Below are positions 9,099-17,088 of a DNA stretch of 64,000 bases, one piece after another. The stretch covers positions 62,001 through 126,000 of the forward strand of contig NTJQ01000001.1 in assembly GCA_002457555.1 (NCBI GenBank). The letters run 5' to 3'. Below the pieces are notes generated by a model that was not told where the DNA came from, did no database searches, and was given only the letters and a program-made list of their open reading frames with translations. Each line of letters starts with the position of its first letter. Position 1 is the first letter of the stretch. The translations under genes and the position numbers were made by a program. Source of the DNA: Marine Group II euryarchaeote MED-G37 (GTDB lineage: Archaea > Thermoplasmatota > Poseidoniia > Poseidoniales > Thalassarchaeaceae).

Positions 9099-10391
9099 AT
9101 GTCGGAGGCAGAGGAGGTGCAATCACCGGGCGAAGGAAGTGAATCTAACCCTGAACCAGAGGAGGGTTTTATCGCCCACCAGTTGTCTCCATCATCGTGG
9201 AATAGGTACGAAGAATGCCCACGAAAATACTGGCTTTCTCGTCAAGGCCTTCCCCGAAAGGCGAGCATGCCCGCGGCCTTGGGTAATGCGGTCCACAATT
9301 CGGTAGAAGACCTCTGCAATCTCGATTTAGCCGATCGGGAAGATGAAGAATTAGACTGGCTTCCCGCCACCGCCAAAGCAGTCTTGGATAGACATTGGCA
9401 AATAGAGAAAGATAACTTTCTAGAGACTCCTCGACATCCTCGCTGGAAGGATGAACAAATAACCAAGGCGCATGATGGGCTCATTGGAGCCTTGAACATT
9501 CTCTTTAGCAAATCCAACGTTGACGTTCAGAACTTATCAGAAGTTAATGTAGCAACCTGGAAAGAGGTTCAGTCAATCGTTTTGGCAAATGAAGGAACTT
9601 TAGTTTCAGAATGTGGGCGGTTAATGGGGCGACTCGATTTGTTGGTAGCTGATCTCGATGAAAATGGGGAGTCGCAGGGTTGGGTTGTAGCCGATTTGAA
9701 AACCGGTAAACCACCATCACCTACACTAAATGAAAAGGTTAGTCGCCAGTTAAGGTTCTATCGAGATTTATTGAAACAGAATAATCCCGATCATCCAACC
9801 GTAGTCGCGGAAGGCTGGTACTCTTCAAACCAAACAGTTCACCAAGCCGATGGTCCAGACGTATTGGAATCGGCATTAGAGGCATGGGAAGGAATGCGCC
9901 CTTCCACGACACCTCTTCCCGCCACGCCCGGCGACCAGCAGTGTGGCTGGTGTGAGTGGAAGGCGTGGTGCCCAATTTGGTGGGCCGCTCGTCGAGATGG
10001 CACACTCTCACCAGGTCATATGTTCCGTGATGAGGTGGTTCAAGTCATTCGATTTGACCGTGAGGCCGGAGCGGCTCTATTCCAACGAATGCCACCAGTC
10101 GGTAATGAAGGGGAATTAGCCCCTTCAGACCACAAATTCGGTGCGGTCCTTCGCGATCAAGCCTTGGTACATCTGTCCGAACTACTTGACTCTGGTCATG
10201 AAGGAGCCATTTTCCTTGGCAGCGCTAGAATGGACGGACGCATTGCACATCTTGGTGATTGGTGCGAGATATTAGCGTGGAATCCAATGAACGAAGGACA
10301 CGCCCGCGATTACTCACGTTGGTTGCGAAGTAATTCTGATACGGTGTTCGAAGAAATAGGCGAAGACGGTGAAGATAACCAGTCCAAGTAG
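9099..10391 (+). CDS. PD-(D/E)XK nuclease of the RecB/Cas4-like family with Fe-S cysteines
   Basis: A 430-residue protein. LSPSSWNRYEECPRKYWL at about residues 29-46 is the usual entry to AddB/Cas4-type nucleases and gives the first cluster cysteine. GRLDLLVAD and VVADLKTGK supply the catalytic D...DxK, RQLRFYRDLL is the QxxxY motif, and CGWCEWKAWC supplies the remaining three cysteines of a probable [4Fe-4S] site. About 125 further residues after the cluster do not look like nuclease and are unassigned. It probably cuts or trims single-stranded DNA ends in repair. There are no cas genes nearby, so I do not call it Cas4. Its 3' end overlaps the convergent exonuclease gene by 82 bases. Confidence 0.82.
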   Translation: MSEAEEVQSPGEGSESNPEPEEGFIAHQLSPSSWNRYEECPRKYWLSRQGLPRKASMPAALGNAVHNSVEDLCNLDLADREDEELDWLPATAKAVLDRHWQIEKDNFLETPRHPRWKDEQITKAHDGLIGALNILFSKSNVDVQNLSEVNVATWKEVQSIVLANEGTLVSECGRLMGRLDLLVADLDENGESQGWVVADLKTGKPPSPTLNEKVSRQLRFYRDLLKQNNPDHPTVVAEGWYSSNQTVHQADGPDVLESALEAWEGMRPSTTPLPATPGDQQCGWCEWKAWCPIWWAARRDGTLSPGHMFRDEVVQVIRFDREAGAALFQRMPPVGNEGELAPSDHKFGAVLRDQALVHLSELLDSGHEGAIFLGSARMDGRIAHLGDWCEILAWNPMNEGHARDYSRWLRSNSDTVFEEIGEDGEDNQSK

Positions 10392-11125
10392 CGTTTGTCG
10401 ATCTTCTGCAGTTCTTGAAGCGTCCTACCTTTGTGTTTTCCGAAGGCGATGACAATTCCTTGGTCTGAATGACGCAATCTTCCATTCGTATCATCGACCG
10501 GCTCCAAGTCAACCAAACTAGGTCCTAAACGGCCGCTATTACCTAGATTTCCAGATAACATATCTTGTAATTCATCCAGCCCGCCTCTGAATTCCTTTGG
10601 ATGACTTTGCATCATCGACCAAAGTAACAGCAGGGTTGCTCCTGCGTCCGCATCAGCACGGTGCGCGCGGGCGATGTTGATATCGTAACGCGCGCAGAGA
10701 GACCCCAATGCATGACGGCCAGGGATTCGCAGTTTCCTAGCCAAGGTTAGGGTGTCAATAATTGCTCTTGGCACAGGGACTTCAAACCCTGCCCTCATAC
10801 ATTCCAACTCAAGAAATCTCCAATCAAATCTTGAAACATTATGCCCAACTATAACAGCGTCAGAAATCAATTTGATTAATTCAGGAAGATGTTCAGAAAA
10901 ATCATTTTCTCCTTTCACATCCTCGTCAGTAATACCGTGTACTCGAGAAGATTCAGGAGGTATTGAGCGACGAGGATTTACCAGGGCGGTTTGGTTAATG
11001 TGTGAACCATCAACGTCACTACCAATCAATGCATATTGCACAATCCGGTCACTTCGAGGGTTCAATCCTGTAGTCTCTAGGTCGAAGCCGAGAACCCTGT
11101 ATCCGGCTAGCATAGCTCCGACCAT
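10310..11125 (-). CDS. DEDDh 3'-5' exonuclease (DnaQ-like) with C-terminal DUF3820-like domain
   Basis: The ORF track starts at 11491, but that start would run through the divergent lipoprotein gene. I choose ATG 11125 (or 11113), giving about 271 residues. Exo I is LGFDLETTGLNPRSDRIVQ. Exo II lies in VIVGHNVSRFDWRFLE, and Exo III is ARAHRADADAGAT with the DEDDh-type histidine. Between them RVHGITDEDV is typical of the DnaQ/epsilon family. The C-terminal FGKHKGRTLQEL...YLDWL matches a small domain found at the end of some such nucleases. Likely job: proofreading-like or repair trimming of 3' ends. The gene overlaps the 3' end of the Fe-S nuclease tail to tail. AATAAAT in the divergent gap could be the TATA element. 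Confidence 0.83.
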   Translation of the reverse strand: MVGAMLAGYRVLGFDLETTGLNPRSDRIVQYALIGSDVDGSHINQTALVNPRRSIPPESSRVHGITDEDVKGENDFSEHLPELIKLISDAVIVGHNVSRFDWRFLELECMRAGFEVPVPRAIIDTLTLARKLRIPGRHALGSLCARYDINIARAHRADADAGATLLLLWSMMQSHPKEFRGGLDELQDMLSGNLGNSGRLGPSLVDLEPVDDTNGRLRHSDQGIVIAFGKHKGRTLQELQKIDKRYLDWLSSPSSPISSNTVSELLRNQRE

Positions 11126-11168
11126 GACTTCACGAATGAGAGGCCCTCCTTGAACTTCATTGGTGATG

Positions 11169-11178
11169 GAAATAAATC
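11169..11178. promoter_or_regulatory. shared AT-rich TATA-like element between divergent genes
   Basis: AAATAAAT on the plus strand (ATTTATTT on the minus) lies between the exonuclease start at 11125 and the lipoprotein start at 11217. With a normal archaeal TATA-to-start distance of about 25 bases it could serve either direction, giving short leaders. Seen only as sequence; use is inference. Confidence 0.4.
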
Positions 11179-11216
11179 CGTCATACCTATTTGTCTCTCT
11201 CTGTCCCATATGTATA

Positions 11217-12401
11217 ATGGGGTTAGAAGCCGGGCGAGCCGTATCACTATCCATCCTGCTCTTGCTTACCTCTTTAGCAGGATGCACCGGCTTGGCATCG
11301 TCAACTCCTATTGCCGAAATTTCCGCAGACCAAACCTCGATTAATCTAGGTGAATCAGTTAATTTTGACGCCAGGTCTTCAAGCACACCATCGCCGACAA
11401 TTATCGACGAATATGTTTGGGACTTTGGAGACGGAGAAACGAGGACGACCACCACTGGTATCGCTTTCCACACATTCACGCAAGCCGGCAATCACGACAT
11501 TGAGGTAGTTGTTGTTAACGACCGTGGGGAAAGCGATAGTGCTTCGATTACCATATTTGTAAACTCTCCACCAACCATCGTAATCGAAAAACCGGGCTAT
11601 GTTCGTACCAATCAGACTGCGACTATCGATGCCTCAGCATCCTTTGATTCAGAAGGAGGGGGTGTTGAATTCATTTGGGACCTCGACCTTGGATTCGACA
11701 GAAATGGCGATGGTGATCCAACAAATGATGCAGATTCTACGTCTTCTTCTGTTCAAGTGATTTACACAGATTCTGGAAACCAAACAGGTTCGCTAACTGT
11801 AGTAGACGATAACGGCGCCACAAGCACAGAAATTTGGAGCTTGATGGTGGTTAGTCGAATGTTCAATGTGGTTTGGGAAGAACAACACCTAACCTATGAA
11901 TGGTCAGGATATACTGAACAGGGAGATAGCACCACTCACCAACATATTCCCGGAGAAGTTGGTTCTCGTACCAATGGGGCACGAATTATGCAGGTCAATG
12001 CAACCTTAGTTCTCGACCGAGATTTATTACCAATTCAATGGCCGGAAGATAATTTTACACTCCGACTAAATATTCCAATGACTGGTTGGTCGACAAGTGC
12101 TCAGACCACCCACGACAATGTCACACTAAATGCAACAGCGAGTATAGACAGAGGCGACTTGAATCCTTGGCCTGATAGCGGATATACGGTAAGTGCCGAT
12201 AGTTCGGATAGCCTAGAACAATCTCTTCTCAACGAGGCTGGAGCGAGGTTCGGGCAAGGCGAATGGATTTGGGTAATTACGGCCGATGAATGCGATCCAG
12301 ATATTCTAATTGACGAAGTAGATCCAGACTCTGGAAATGACTGGACTCTAACCATAGATTACACTTTACTGATTCCAAGGGTCAGTGAAGTCACAGCATA
12401 A
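11217..12401 (+). CDS. PKD-domain lipoprotein, exported
   Basis: I use the ATG at 11217 (MGLEAGRAVSL...) rather than 11160, because a lipoprotein signal follows at once: hydrophobic SILLLLTSLAGC with a lipobox LAGC. The mature 394-residue precursor has a PKD-type domain (residues about 35-120, with EYVWDFGDGETRT), a second PKD-like domain with an Asp-rich calcium-like loop (DRNGDGDPTNDADS), and an uncharacterised beta-rich C-terminal region of about 190 residues (from MFNVVWEEQHLTYEW). PKD domains mediate surface protein or glycan contacts. It is a stand-alone surface lipoprotein; the ligand is unknown. Confidence 0.8.
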   Translation: MGLEAGRAVSLSILLLLTSLAGCTGLASSTPIAEISADQTSINLGESVNFDARSSSTPSPTIIDEYVWDFGDGETRTTTTGIAFHTFTQAGNHDIEVVVVNDRGESDSASITIFVNSPPTIVIEKPGYVRTNQTATIDASASFDSEGGGVEFIWDLDLGFDRNGDGDPTNDADSTSSSVQVIYTDSGNQTGSLTVVDDNGATSTEIWSLMVVSRMFNVVWEEQHLTYEWSGYTEQGDSTTHQHIPGEVGSRTNGARIMQVNATLVLDRDLLPIQWPEDNFTLRLNIPMTGWSTSAQTTHDNVTLNATASIDRGDLNPWPDSGYTVSADSSDSLEQSLLNEAGARFGQGEWIWVITADECDPDILIDEVDPDSGNDWTLTIDYTLLIPRVSEVTA

Positions 12402-12455
12402 TCTCTCATTTTCGATGGATAAGGCCTTTCAACCCAAAGCCATTGGAAGGCTTCG

Positions 12456-12806
12456 ATGGTACGTTCAATCGAAGTCAAGAAGGCCTCGGTAAGAAATCGA
12501 CTGATTGTCGATGTCGATGTCTTAATGAACGAACCAAACGATTTCGATTTCTCTCCTCGGGCCAGAATGGAAGGCAACAGTTTGAGCATTACAAATGCCG
12601 GAAATGAAGCAGGGGGCAGCATCGACTTGGATGACGACCAGATGATTGCAGCGGAAAGAGATAGAATGGTCGAATTAAGGGTAAAATTCTCAGTCGAGGG
12701 TATGCATGGAATCCTCACCAACAAGACCAAGAATACTAGGATTGCTCCCAATGCCAAGAAACTTGCAGAGCCTCGTTGGAAGACTGTTCTGCCCCTTTCA
12801 ATGTGA
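12456..12806 (+). CDS. small conserved-looking protein of unknown function
   Basis: A 116-residue soluble protein without signal or membrane segment: MVRSIEVKKASVRNRLIVDVDV, an acidic middle (GGSIDLDDDQMIAAERDRM) and a basic end (NTRIAPNAKKLAEPRW). I do not recognise a family. Codon use resembles its neighbours, and it sits between the PKD lipoprotein and tRNA-Arg on the same strand, so I think it is real. Confidence 0.6.
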   Translation: MVRSIEVKKASVRNRLIVDVDVLMNEPNDFDFSPRARMEGNSLSITNAGNEAGGSIDLDDDQMIAAERDRMVELRVKFSVEGMHGILTNKTKNTRIAPNAKKLAEPRWKTVLPLSM

Positions 12807-12855
12807 TTTTACCCACCGTCGGGGTTATACAGAAGTCATCGGTCGAAAACACGCT

Positions 12856-12932
12856 GGACCCATAGTGTAGCCTGGATATCACTGGGGCTTGCGGAGCCTC
12901 AAACCCGTGTTCGAATCGCGGTGGGTCCGCCA
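12856..12932 (+). tRNA. tRNA-Arg (GCG), CCA encoded
   Basis: Perfect acceptor GGACCCA/TGGGTCC with discriminator G, D arm in TAGTGTAGCCTGGATATCA, anticodon arm GGGGC-TTGCGGA-GCCTC with anticodon GCG (arginine CGC/CGU), T loop TTCGAAT, and encoded CCA at 12930-12932. No intron. ORF 12889..14055 in the track begins inside this tRNA, so that start is wrong for the next gene. Confidence 0.93.
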
Positions 12933-12999
12933 TTTTCACCAGAATGTGGAAACTTTTCACAATACAATACTACATAACGCAAATTATTCACGTCATCAT

Positions 13000-14055
13000 A
13001 TGCGTAGTATAGCGTTGGCTCTAACTATTCTACTACTATCTTGCAGTTTTGTTGGCTGTGCCTCAGACGACGAAACAGAAGCGTCCGAAGACCCAATTTC
13101 AGATATTGAAAGGGAAGATTTACCAAACGAGACCAACGAATCTACGAAAATCACTCTAAGGGATTGCGAAGATAGAGGCGGAACATGGTTCGAGGAAAGA
13201 GAAGAGTGTTCCTTTGATTCAGATAGACCAGAAGAAGAGACTGAGCGGCCAGAAGAAGAAGCCGGACCAATCGCAATTCCTCCATGTAATGTGACGGCTA
13301 CAGAGGGACTTAATCCAACAACTAATCCCTCTTCATGGCCGGATATCCAAGCCGGCCAATGGCTCGCAGTAGATGGTTTGACTGATGTTTCATACGCCTC
13401 AATAGAATTAGATAATGAGTCAGAAGCAGTCGTTGATGAACGCCTTGATTACGAGTGTGGCTACACTTATTCGGTAAAAGTTCCTGCTGGATACAACGCG
13501 AGCAATGAGTATCCGTTATTCCTCTATCTCCACGGTCAATTGCTTGACTCGGTATTTTTCAACAACATGATGGCGAATAATTTTCATGTCCCTGATGATG
13601 ACAAATACATTATTGTTAGACCCTCGAAATTGGAAATTGATTGGGACCCAAAGAAGGCATTAGATGTCCTTGAAGACGTTAAAGGAAATCTGAATGTAGA
13701 CGATGATAGAGTATACCTTACTGGTTTGAGTATGGGAGGAAGAGGCACATTCATCGTAGCTGCTGCACTTCCAGATTATTTTGCAGCAATTATGCCACTG
13801 ACTCCTCATCATGAGCCCTACTCATATTTACCATTAGCAGAGGATATTGCTCATCTGCCCGTATGGATGAGTCACGGTACAAATGACAGCACCTCAGAAT
13901 ACAGTATGGCCGCCCAGATGGCCGAAAATTTGAGTAATCTTGGTGCAGAGATTGAATTCCAAACAGTTGTCGGCGGAGAACATGGGGGTTGGTTTGCAAT
14001 CTATTCTGATCCAGAAATAATGCAATGGATGCTTTCTCATACTAGGCGGGAATGA
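13000..14055 (+). CDS. secreted alpha/beta-hydrolase lipoprotein (esterase/PHB-depolymerase-like)
   Basis: Start moved to ATG 13000, which gives a clean lipoprotein signal (ALALTILLLSCSFVGC) and clears the tRNA. After a Glu/Asp-rich linker with a small Cys pair (CEDRGGTWFEEREEC), the hydrolase domain covers roughly residues 150-350: YPLFLYLHG (oxyanion region), nucleophile GLSMGGRGTF, acid in SHGTNDST, histidine in VGGEHGGW. The layout resembles feruloyl-esterase/polyhydroxybutyrate-depolymerase-like proteins. Probably an ester hydrolase outside the cytoplasmic membrane that attacks algal or polymer esters; the substrate is not readable from sequence. Confidence 0.78.
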   Translation: MRSIALALTILLLSCSFVGCASDDETEASEDPISDIEREDLPNETNESTKITLRDCEDRGGTWFEEREECSFDSDRPEEETERPEEEAGPIAIPPCNVTATEGLNPTTNPSSWPDIQAGQWLAVDGLTDVSYASIELDNESEAVVDERLDYECGYTYSVKVPAGYNASNEYPLFLYLHGQLLDSVFFNNMMANNFHVPDDDKYIIVRPSKLEIDWDPKKALDVLEDVKGNLNVDDDRVYLTGLSMGGRGTFIVAAALPDYFAAIMPLTPHHEPYSYLPLAEDIAHLPVWMSHGTNDSTSEYSMAAQMAENLSNLGAEIEFQTVVGGEHGGWFAIYSDPEIMQWMLSHTRRE

Positions 14056-14106
14056 TTGACTATTCTTTAGTCGACATATTCATTTCTCTTGCATCTATGG
14101 CGATAC

Positions 14107-14523
14107 ATGGCTTTTACCTCGAGTAGGCGAATCGACTTCCCGATGGTCGATATGGCCAAGATTGTCTACTATCCTCAATTTTGGGACTTAGCTCACAGAT
14201 TTTACGAAGAATCATGGGAGTACTCGTGCGGTATGCATTATAACGAAATTCTGAGAGAGCACAAGATAGGATTTCCACTTGTTCACTCCGAAGCAAATTT
14301 CCGCCACCCATTAGCATATGGCGACGCAGTAGATTGTACAATTACAGTTCCAAAAATTGGAGAGACCTCAATCACTTGGAGGATTGAGTTTAGAAATCAA
14401 GAAGGAACTCTTTGTTGGTCTGCAGATCAAGTTACTGTATGTGTGGATATGAGTGATGTGAAGAAGAAGATAACAGTCCCTGACTGGATGCGAGAAGGTC
14501 TTTCAAAAATGGCTCCAAACTAA
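14107..14523 (+). CDS. acyl-CoA thioesterase, 4-hydroxybenzoyl-CoA thioesterase-like hotdog fold
   Basis: About 138 residues with ATG 14107; the track start at 14089 is a TTG with no obvious ribosome site. FPMVDMAKIVYYPQFWDLAHRFYEE matches the 4HBT entry motif (catalytic Asp, then xxxVYxxxYxxxF), followed by HYNEILREHKIGFPLVHSEANFRHPL and GDAVDCTITVPKIG, the typical strand order of the hotdog fold. It hydrolyses acyl-CoA thioesters, substrate unknown. Its stop overlaps the convergent pentapeptide gene by 4 bases. Confidence 0.82.
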   Translation: MAFTSSRRIDFPMVDMAKIVYYPQFWDLAHRFYEESWEYSCGMHYNEILREHKIGFPLVHSEANFRHPLAYGDAVDCTITVPKIGETSITWRIEFRNQEGTLCWSADQVTVCVDMSDVKKKITVPDWMREGLSKMAPN

Positions 14524-14930
14524 TCCGTTCCGGGTTTTGGCCACTTCTTTCCCAGCGCATTGCGTAGATCATCATCCATAGTAGCCTCCCACCAATTCGC
14601 CTCTCTCCAGATGGCGTAGCGCCCTCTAATCCCACGTAGGTCAGCACCATCGAGGCGACATCTTTGGAAATTTGACAGATTCATTCGAGCCTTGACAAAA
14701 CTCGCATCTCGCATATCTGCGTCATCAAACGCGGCCTTCATCAGATTAGCACGTTTGAAGGAGGCCCTCCGAAGATCGGCACCTGACAAATCAGCACCTT
14801 CCAAATCAGCACCATCAAAAACGGCTCGACGAAGATTAGCCCCCGCCAGGTCAATTCCACGAAGGTCAGCTCCAACATGGGAGGTGAAAGACCAATCTTT
14901 TGGCTCTAATTCCGAATTTTCTTCGCTCAA
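14520..14930 (-). CDS. pentapeptide-repeat protein
   Basis: 136 residues. From about residue 19 there are roughly 13 consecutive A(D/N)LxX units (GADLRGIDLAGANLRRAVFDG..., ADLEGADLSGADLRRASFKRANL), which predict a short right-handed quadrilateral beta helix, then a Trp-rich cap (YAIWREANWWEATMDDDL). Such proteins range from DNA mimics to scaffolds; nothing here fixes a role. Its start overlaps the stop of the upstream gene (ATGA), so the two form an operon. Confidence 0.85.
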   Translation of the reverse strand: MSEENSELEPKDWSFTSHVGADLRGIDLAGANLRRAVFDGADLEGADLSGADLRRASFKRANLMKAAFDDADMRDASFVKARMNLSNFQRCRLDGADLRGIRGRYAIWREANWWEATMDDDLRNALGKKWPKPGTD

Positions 14931-15472
14931 GACGATAGCCTCTCCAGATGATCTCTACCAGCGTCTGTAAGTATCACAAACCGGTTCTTATCGGTGCCTT
15001 GTGGAAAGGTCAACAAGGCCGGACGTCCTCTAGACGAGGAATCATCCAACATTCTATTGATGTATAGTGAAACGTTCCACTTCTCTAATTCCTCATCTGT
15101 CCAACGACCAGAATCCTCAATCAATTTCTTCACTTCTCTAGGAGGGGTATTATCCTCTTTTTCAACTGAGCGAAGATAGTGAATTGCGGCCAGAATTACA
15201 TCTCCAGTTCTGAAGATATTACAATTTTCAAGGAGTCTTCTAAACGCAGAACCTCGCTCTGGCACTCCGGTTTCGTTGAGGGATTTACGCGCGGCTTCAA
15301 TAGCGTCTTGTCTAGCGGTTCGGATTTTTGATAGCGCAGATGCCCAGGTATCCTGTTCCTTGAGTTTCAGCCATGAATCGTTAACTTCGCGAGATGATCC
15401 CGTCAAATCCACTTCAGTTGAGCCGACCCTGATTATGATTCTTCCAATGTCGCCGTTATCTTCCTCTGACAT
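14927..15472 (-). CDS. uncharacterised cytoplasmic protein, possible winged-helix C-terminus
   Basis: I prefer ATG 15472 (MSEEDNGDIGR) over the GTG at 15496, since a TTTATTTTAT TATA-like box near 15505-15514 would place transcription start close to 15480. About 181 residues: a helical middle rich in charged residues, then KKLIEDSGRWTDEELEKWNV and a C-terminal LTFPQGTDKNRFVILTDAGRDHLERL. That ending looks like the wing and last helix of an archaeal winged-helix domain. It is cotranscribed with the pentapeptide protein. Function unknown. Confidence 0.6.
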   Translation of the reverse strand: MSEEDNGDIGRIIIRVGSTEVDLTGSSREVNDSWLKLKEQDTWASALSKIRTARQDAIEAARKSLNETGVPERGSAFRRLLENCNIFRTGDVILAAIHYLRSVEKEDNTPPREVKKLIEDSGRWTDEELEKWNVSLYINRMLDDSSSRGRPALLTFPQGTDKNRFVILTDAGRDHLERLSS

Positions 15473-15611
15473 ACTAACAAGTCGCCGATCAATCACTAAT
15501 TGATAAAATAAACCTCAAAATAATATCAATAAAATCAGCCCGTATGATTCTCCGCCTCTCTACCACTCGCGACCGTTTGGTTCAAGACTCTTCGACATCA
15601 GCCGATGTCCG

Positions 15612-16376
15612 ATGACCTCACACGACAACTCGGGTTACCCATTGGTTCTGCACTCTTCTGCAGACCCAACAACTCTTGGCGGTACAGCAATTTGTGGCTT
15701 TTCGACAGTCGGTTCGGTGGGGGTAATTGCTATGTCTCACATCATTCAGACACTTGACCTCGATCCTATGGGGACCGTTCTCCATCCTGAGTTTCCTGCA
15801 ATTGCTCTTATTCATGAATCAGTCCCAAAACATCCAGTGCGAGTCTATCAGGGCGACGGACTCGGGATATTTATTGCAGAAATTCAATTTCCTCCGCAGA
15901 ATGATGTCCACTTTGGAGAGACAGTCCTAGAATGGTTCACCAAGGGAGGCTTTGACAGGTTAATCGTAATCGACGGAGTCGTAAGTAACGATTTGGGGAT
16001 CAAGGAAGAAAGCGATTTGTGGGGTGTTTCTTCAACCGCAATAGGCCGAGATGCACTTGACAACTCCAACATTCAGCGAATCCAACAAGGAATCGTCTCC
16101 GGAATCTCCGGCTACCTAATTGCTGAAGGTGAGCGCAGAGGCCTAGACGTCACTGCGCTTTTAGCAGAATGTAACCCAATGTATCCCGATGCACGAGCCG
16201 CATTACTAGCAATCGAGGGTGTTTGTGATCTGATAGATATGGAGATACCAGTCAAAGGACTTCTCGAAGATGCTCGAGCTATAGAGGAGAGAGTACGCGA
16301 GGCATTTGAGCGGGCGCAAGCAAACGCTCTACCAGCACCCGAAGACGATGACGATGAAGTCAGAATGGTCTACTGA
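15612..16376 (+). CDS. PAC2 family protein, paralog 2
   Basis: 254 residues with the same architecture as the protein at 8237: STVGSVGVIAMSHII at the start, FIAEIQF in the middle, GIVSGISGYLIAEGERRGLDVTALLAE near residues 155-185, DARAALLAIEGVCDLI, and a helical acidic tail. The two are clearly paralogs, though divergent. It may act in proteasome assembly or as a general chaperone; the alternative is an unrelated enzyme on the same fold. It is divergent from the 15472 gene and convergent, 6 bases away, with the NfuA-like gene. Confidence 0.82.
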   Translation: MTSHDNSGYPLVLHSSADPTTLGGTAICGFSTVGSVGVIAMSHIIQTLDLDPMGTVLHPEFPAIALIHESVPKHPVRVYQGDGLGIFIAEIQFPPQNDVHFGETVLEWFTKGGFDRLIVIDGVVSNDLGIKEESDLWGVSSTAIGRDALDNSNIQRIQQGIVSGISGYLIAEGERRGLDVTALLAECNPMYPDARAALLAIEGVCDLIDMEIPVKGLLEDARAIEERVREAFERAQANALPAPEDDDDEVRMVY

Positions 16377-16382
16377 TTCCAT

Positions 16383-16943
16383 TCAGTAAAACGGATTGGT
16401 CCCTGCTGCATGATCTGTCGAATCGATAACCTGGATAATTTCAGGAACCTTTTCTTTAATCATCACCTCAACACCTTGCTTTAGTGTTACATCTGCCATA
16501 CCACAACCTTGGCACCCGCCTCCAAAGGCGATTATTGCTTTATCTTCATCAACACCTACGAGTTCGACAACGCCACCGTGGCTGGCAACCGCTGGATTCA
16601 CTTCACTGTTGATGATTTCAGCGACTTTCTGAGACAATTCATCAACCCACATGGGATTGGGATTATCAAACGAGAATCCTCCACCCATCAAGGTCTCCTT
16701 GAAGTCAAGAGTCGCACCGTCGAGATACTGAACACTCCTAGCTGCAATTCGAACGGTTATTCCATCGACCTCGTTGATGTAATCATCTTCAGAGCCTCCC
16801 TCAGTCCCAACGAACTGCAAATCGTACTGGAAACCTTTCGGCCCCCTGCCGACGATTTCGACACGTAAAGACAAATCTGATTGGTCTGCTTGCTCGGCGA
16901 ACGAGTCAAGCATTTCACGAGCTTTTGGCGTAATGGCTAGCAT
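16383..16943 (-). CDS. nfuA: NfuA-like iron-sulfur carrier (degenerate A-type domain plus NifU C-terminal domain)
   Basis: Start taken at ATG 16943 (MLAITPKAREMLDSF), behind AAGGG; the track start adds 12 unlikely residues. Residues 1-100 resemble an A-type scaffold (IscA/ErpA), with ITPKAREML and LRVEIVGRGPKGFQYDL, but without its cysteines, as in bacterial NfuA. Residues 105-180 are the Nfu domain: INSEVNPAVASHGGVVELVGVD and the cluster-binding GGCQGCGMADVTLKQGVE, whose CxxC holds a [4Fe-4S] at a dimer interface. It would deliver clusters to client enzymes; MoaA next door and the Fe-S nucleases in this window are plausible clients. Confidence 0.86.
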   Translation of the reverse strand: MLAITPKAREMLDSFAEQADQSDLSLRVEIVGRGPKGFQYDLQFVGTEGGSEDDYINEVDGITVRIAARSVQYLDGATLDFKETLMGGGFSFDNPNPMWVDELSQKVAEIINSEVNPAVASHGGVVELVGVDEDKAIIAFGGGCQGCGMADVTLKQGVEVMIKEKVPEIIQVIDSTDHAAGTNPFY

Positions 16944-17088
16944 TCCCTTCGACCCTTTCAGACACCCATCCGTCTTCAACCTGCGGGCGAGACGATGGTA
17001 AACAAACCGAAACTAAAGCACAAATCAACTCGCTAAGTCTCCTAACTCCATCAGCAAGCCTTTGAGACATTAGGTATGTGCATAAGTC

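Noticed and set aside
9099-10391. Cas4 of a CRISPR system
   Set aside because: Motifs fit the wider RecB/AddB/Cas4 class, but there is an extra C-terminal domain and no cas1, cas2 or repeat array in the window.
11126-11491. 122-residue N-terminal extension of the DEDDh exonuclease
   Set aside because: It overlaps the divergent lipoprotein's signal peptide and shows no domain; the exonuclease fold begins near ATG 11125.
12889-12999. Extended N-terminus of the esterase gene
   Set aside because: It begins inside tRNA-Arg and would bury the lipoprotein signal 38 residues deep; ATG 13000 is better.
14692-14970. Plus-strand repetitive ORF (KSAPSKSAPSK)
   Set aside because: Antisense shadow of the pentapeptide repeats.
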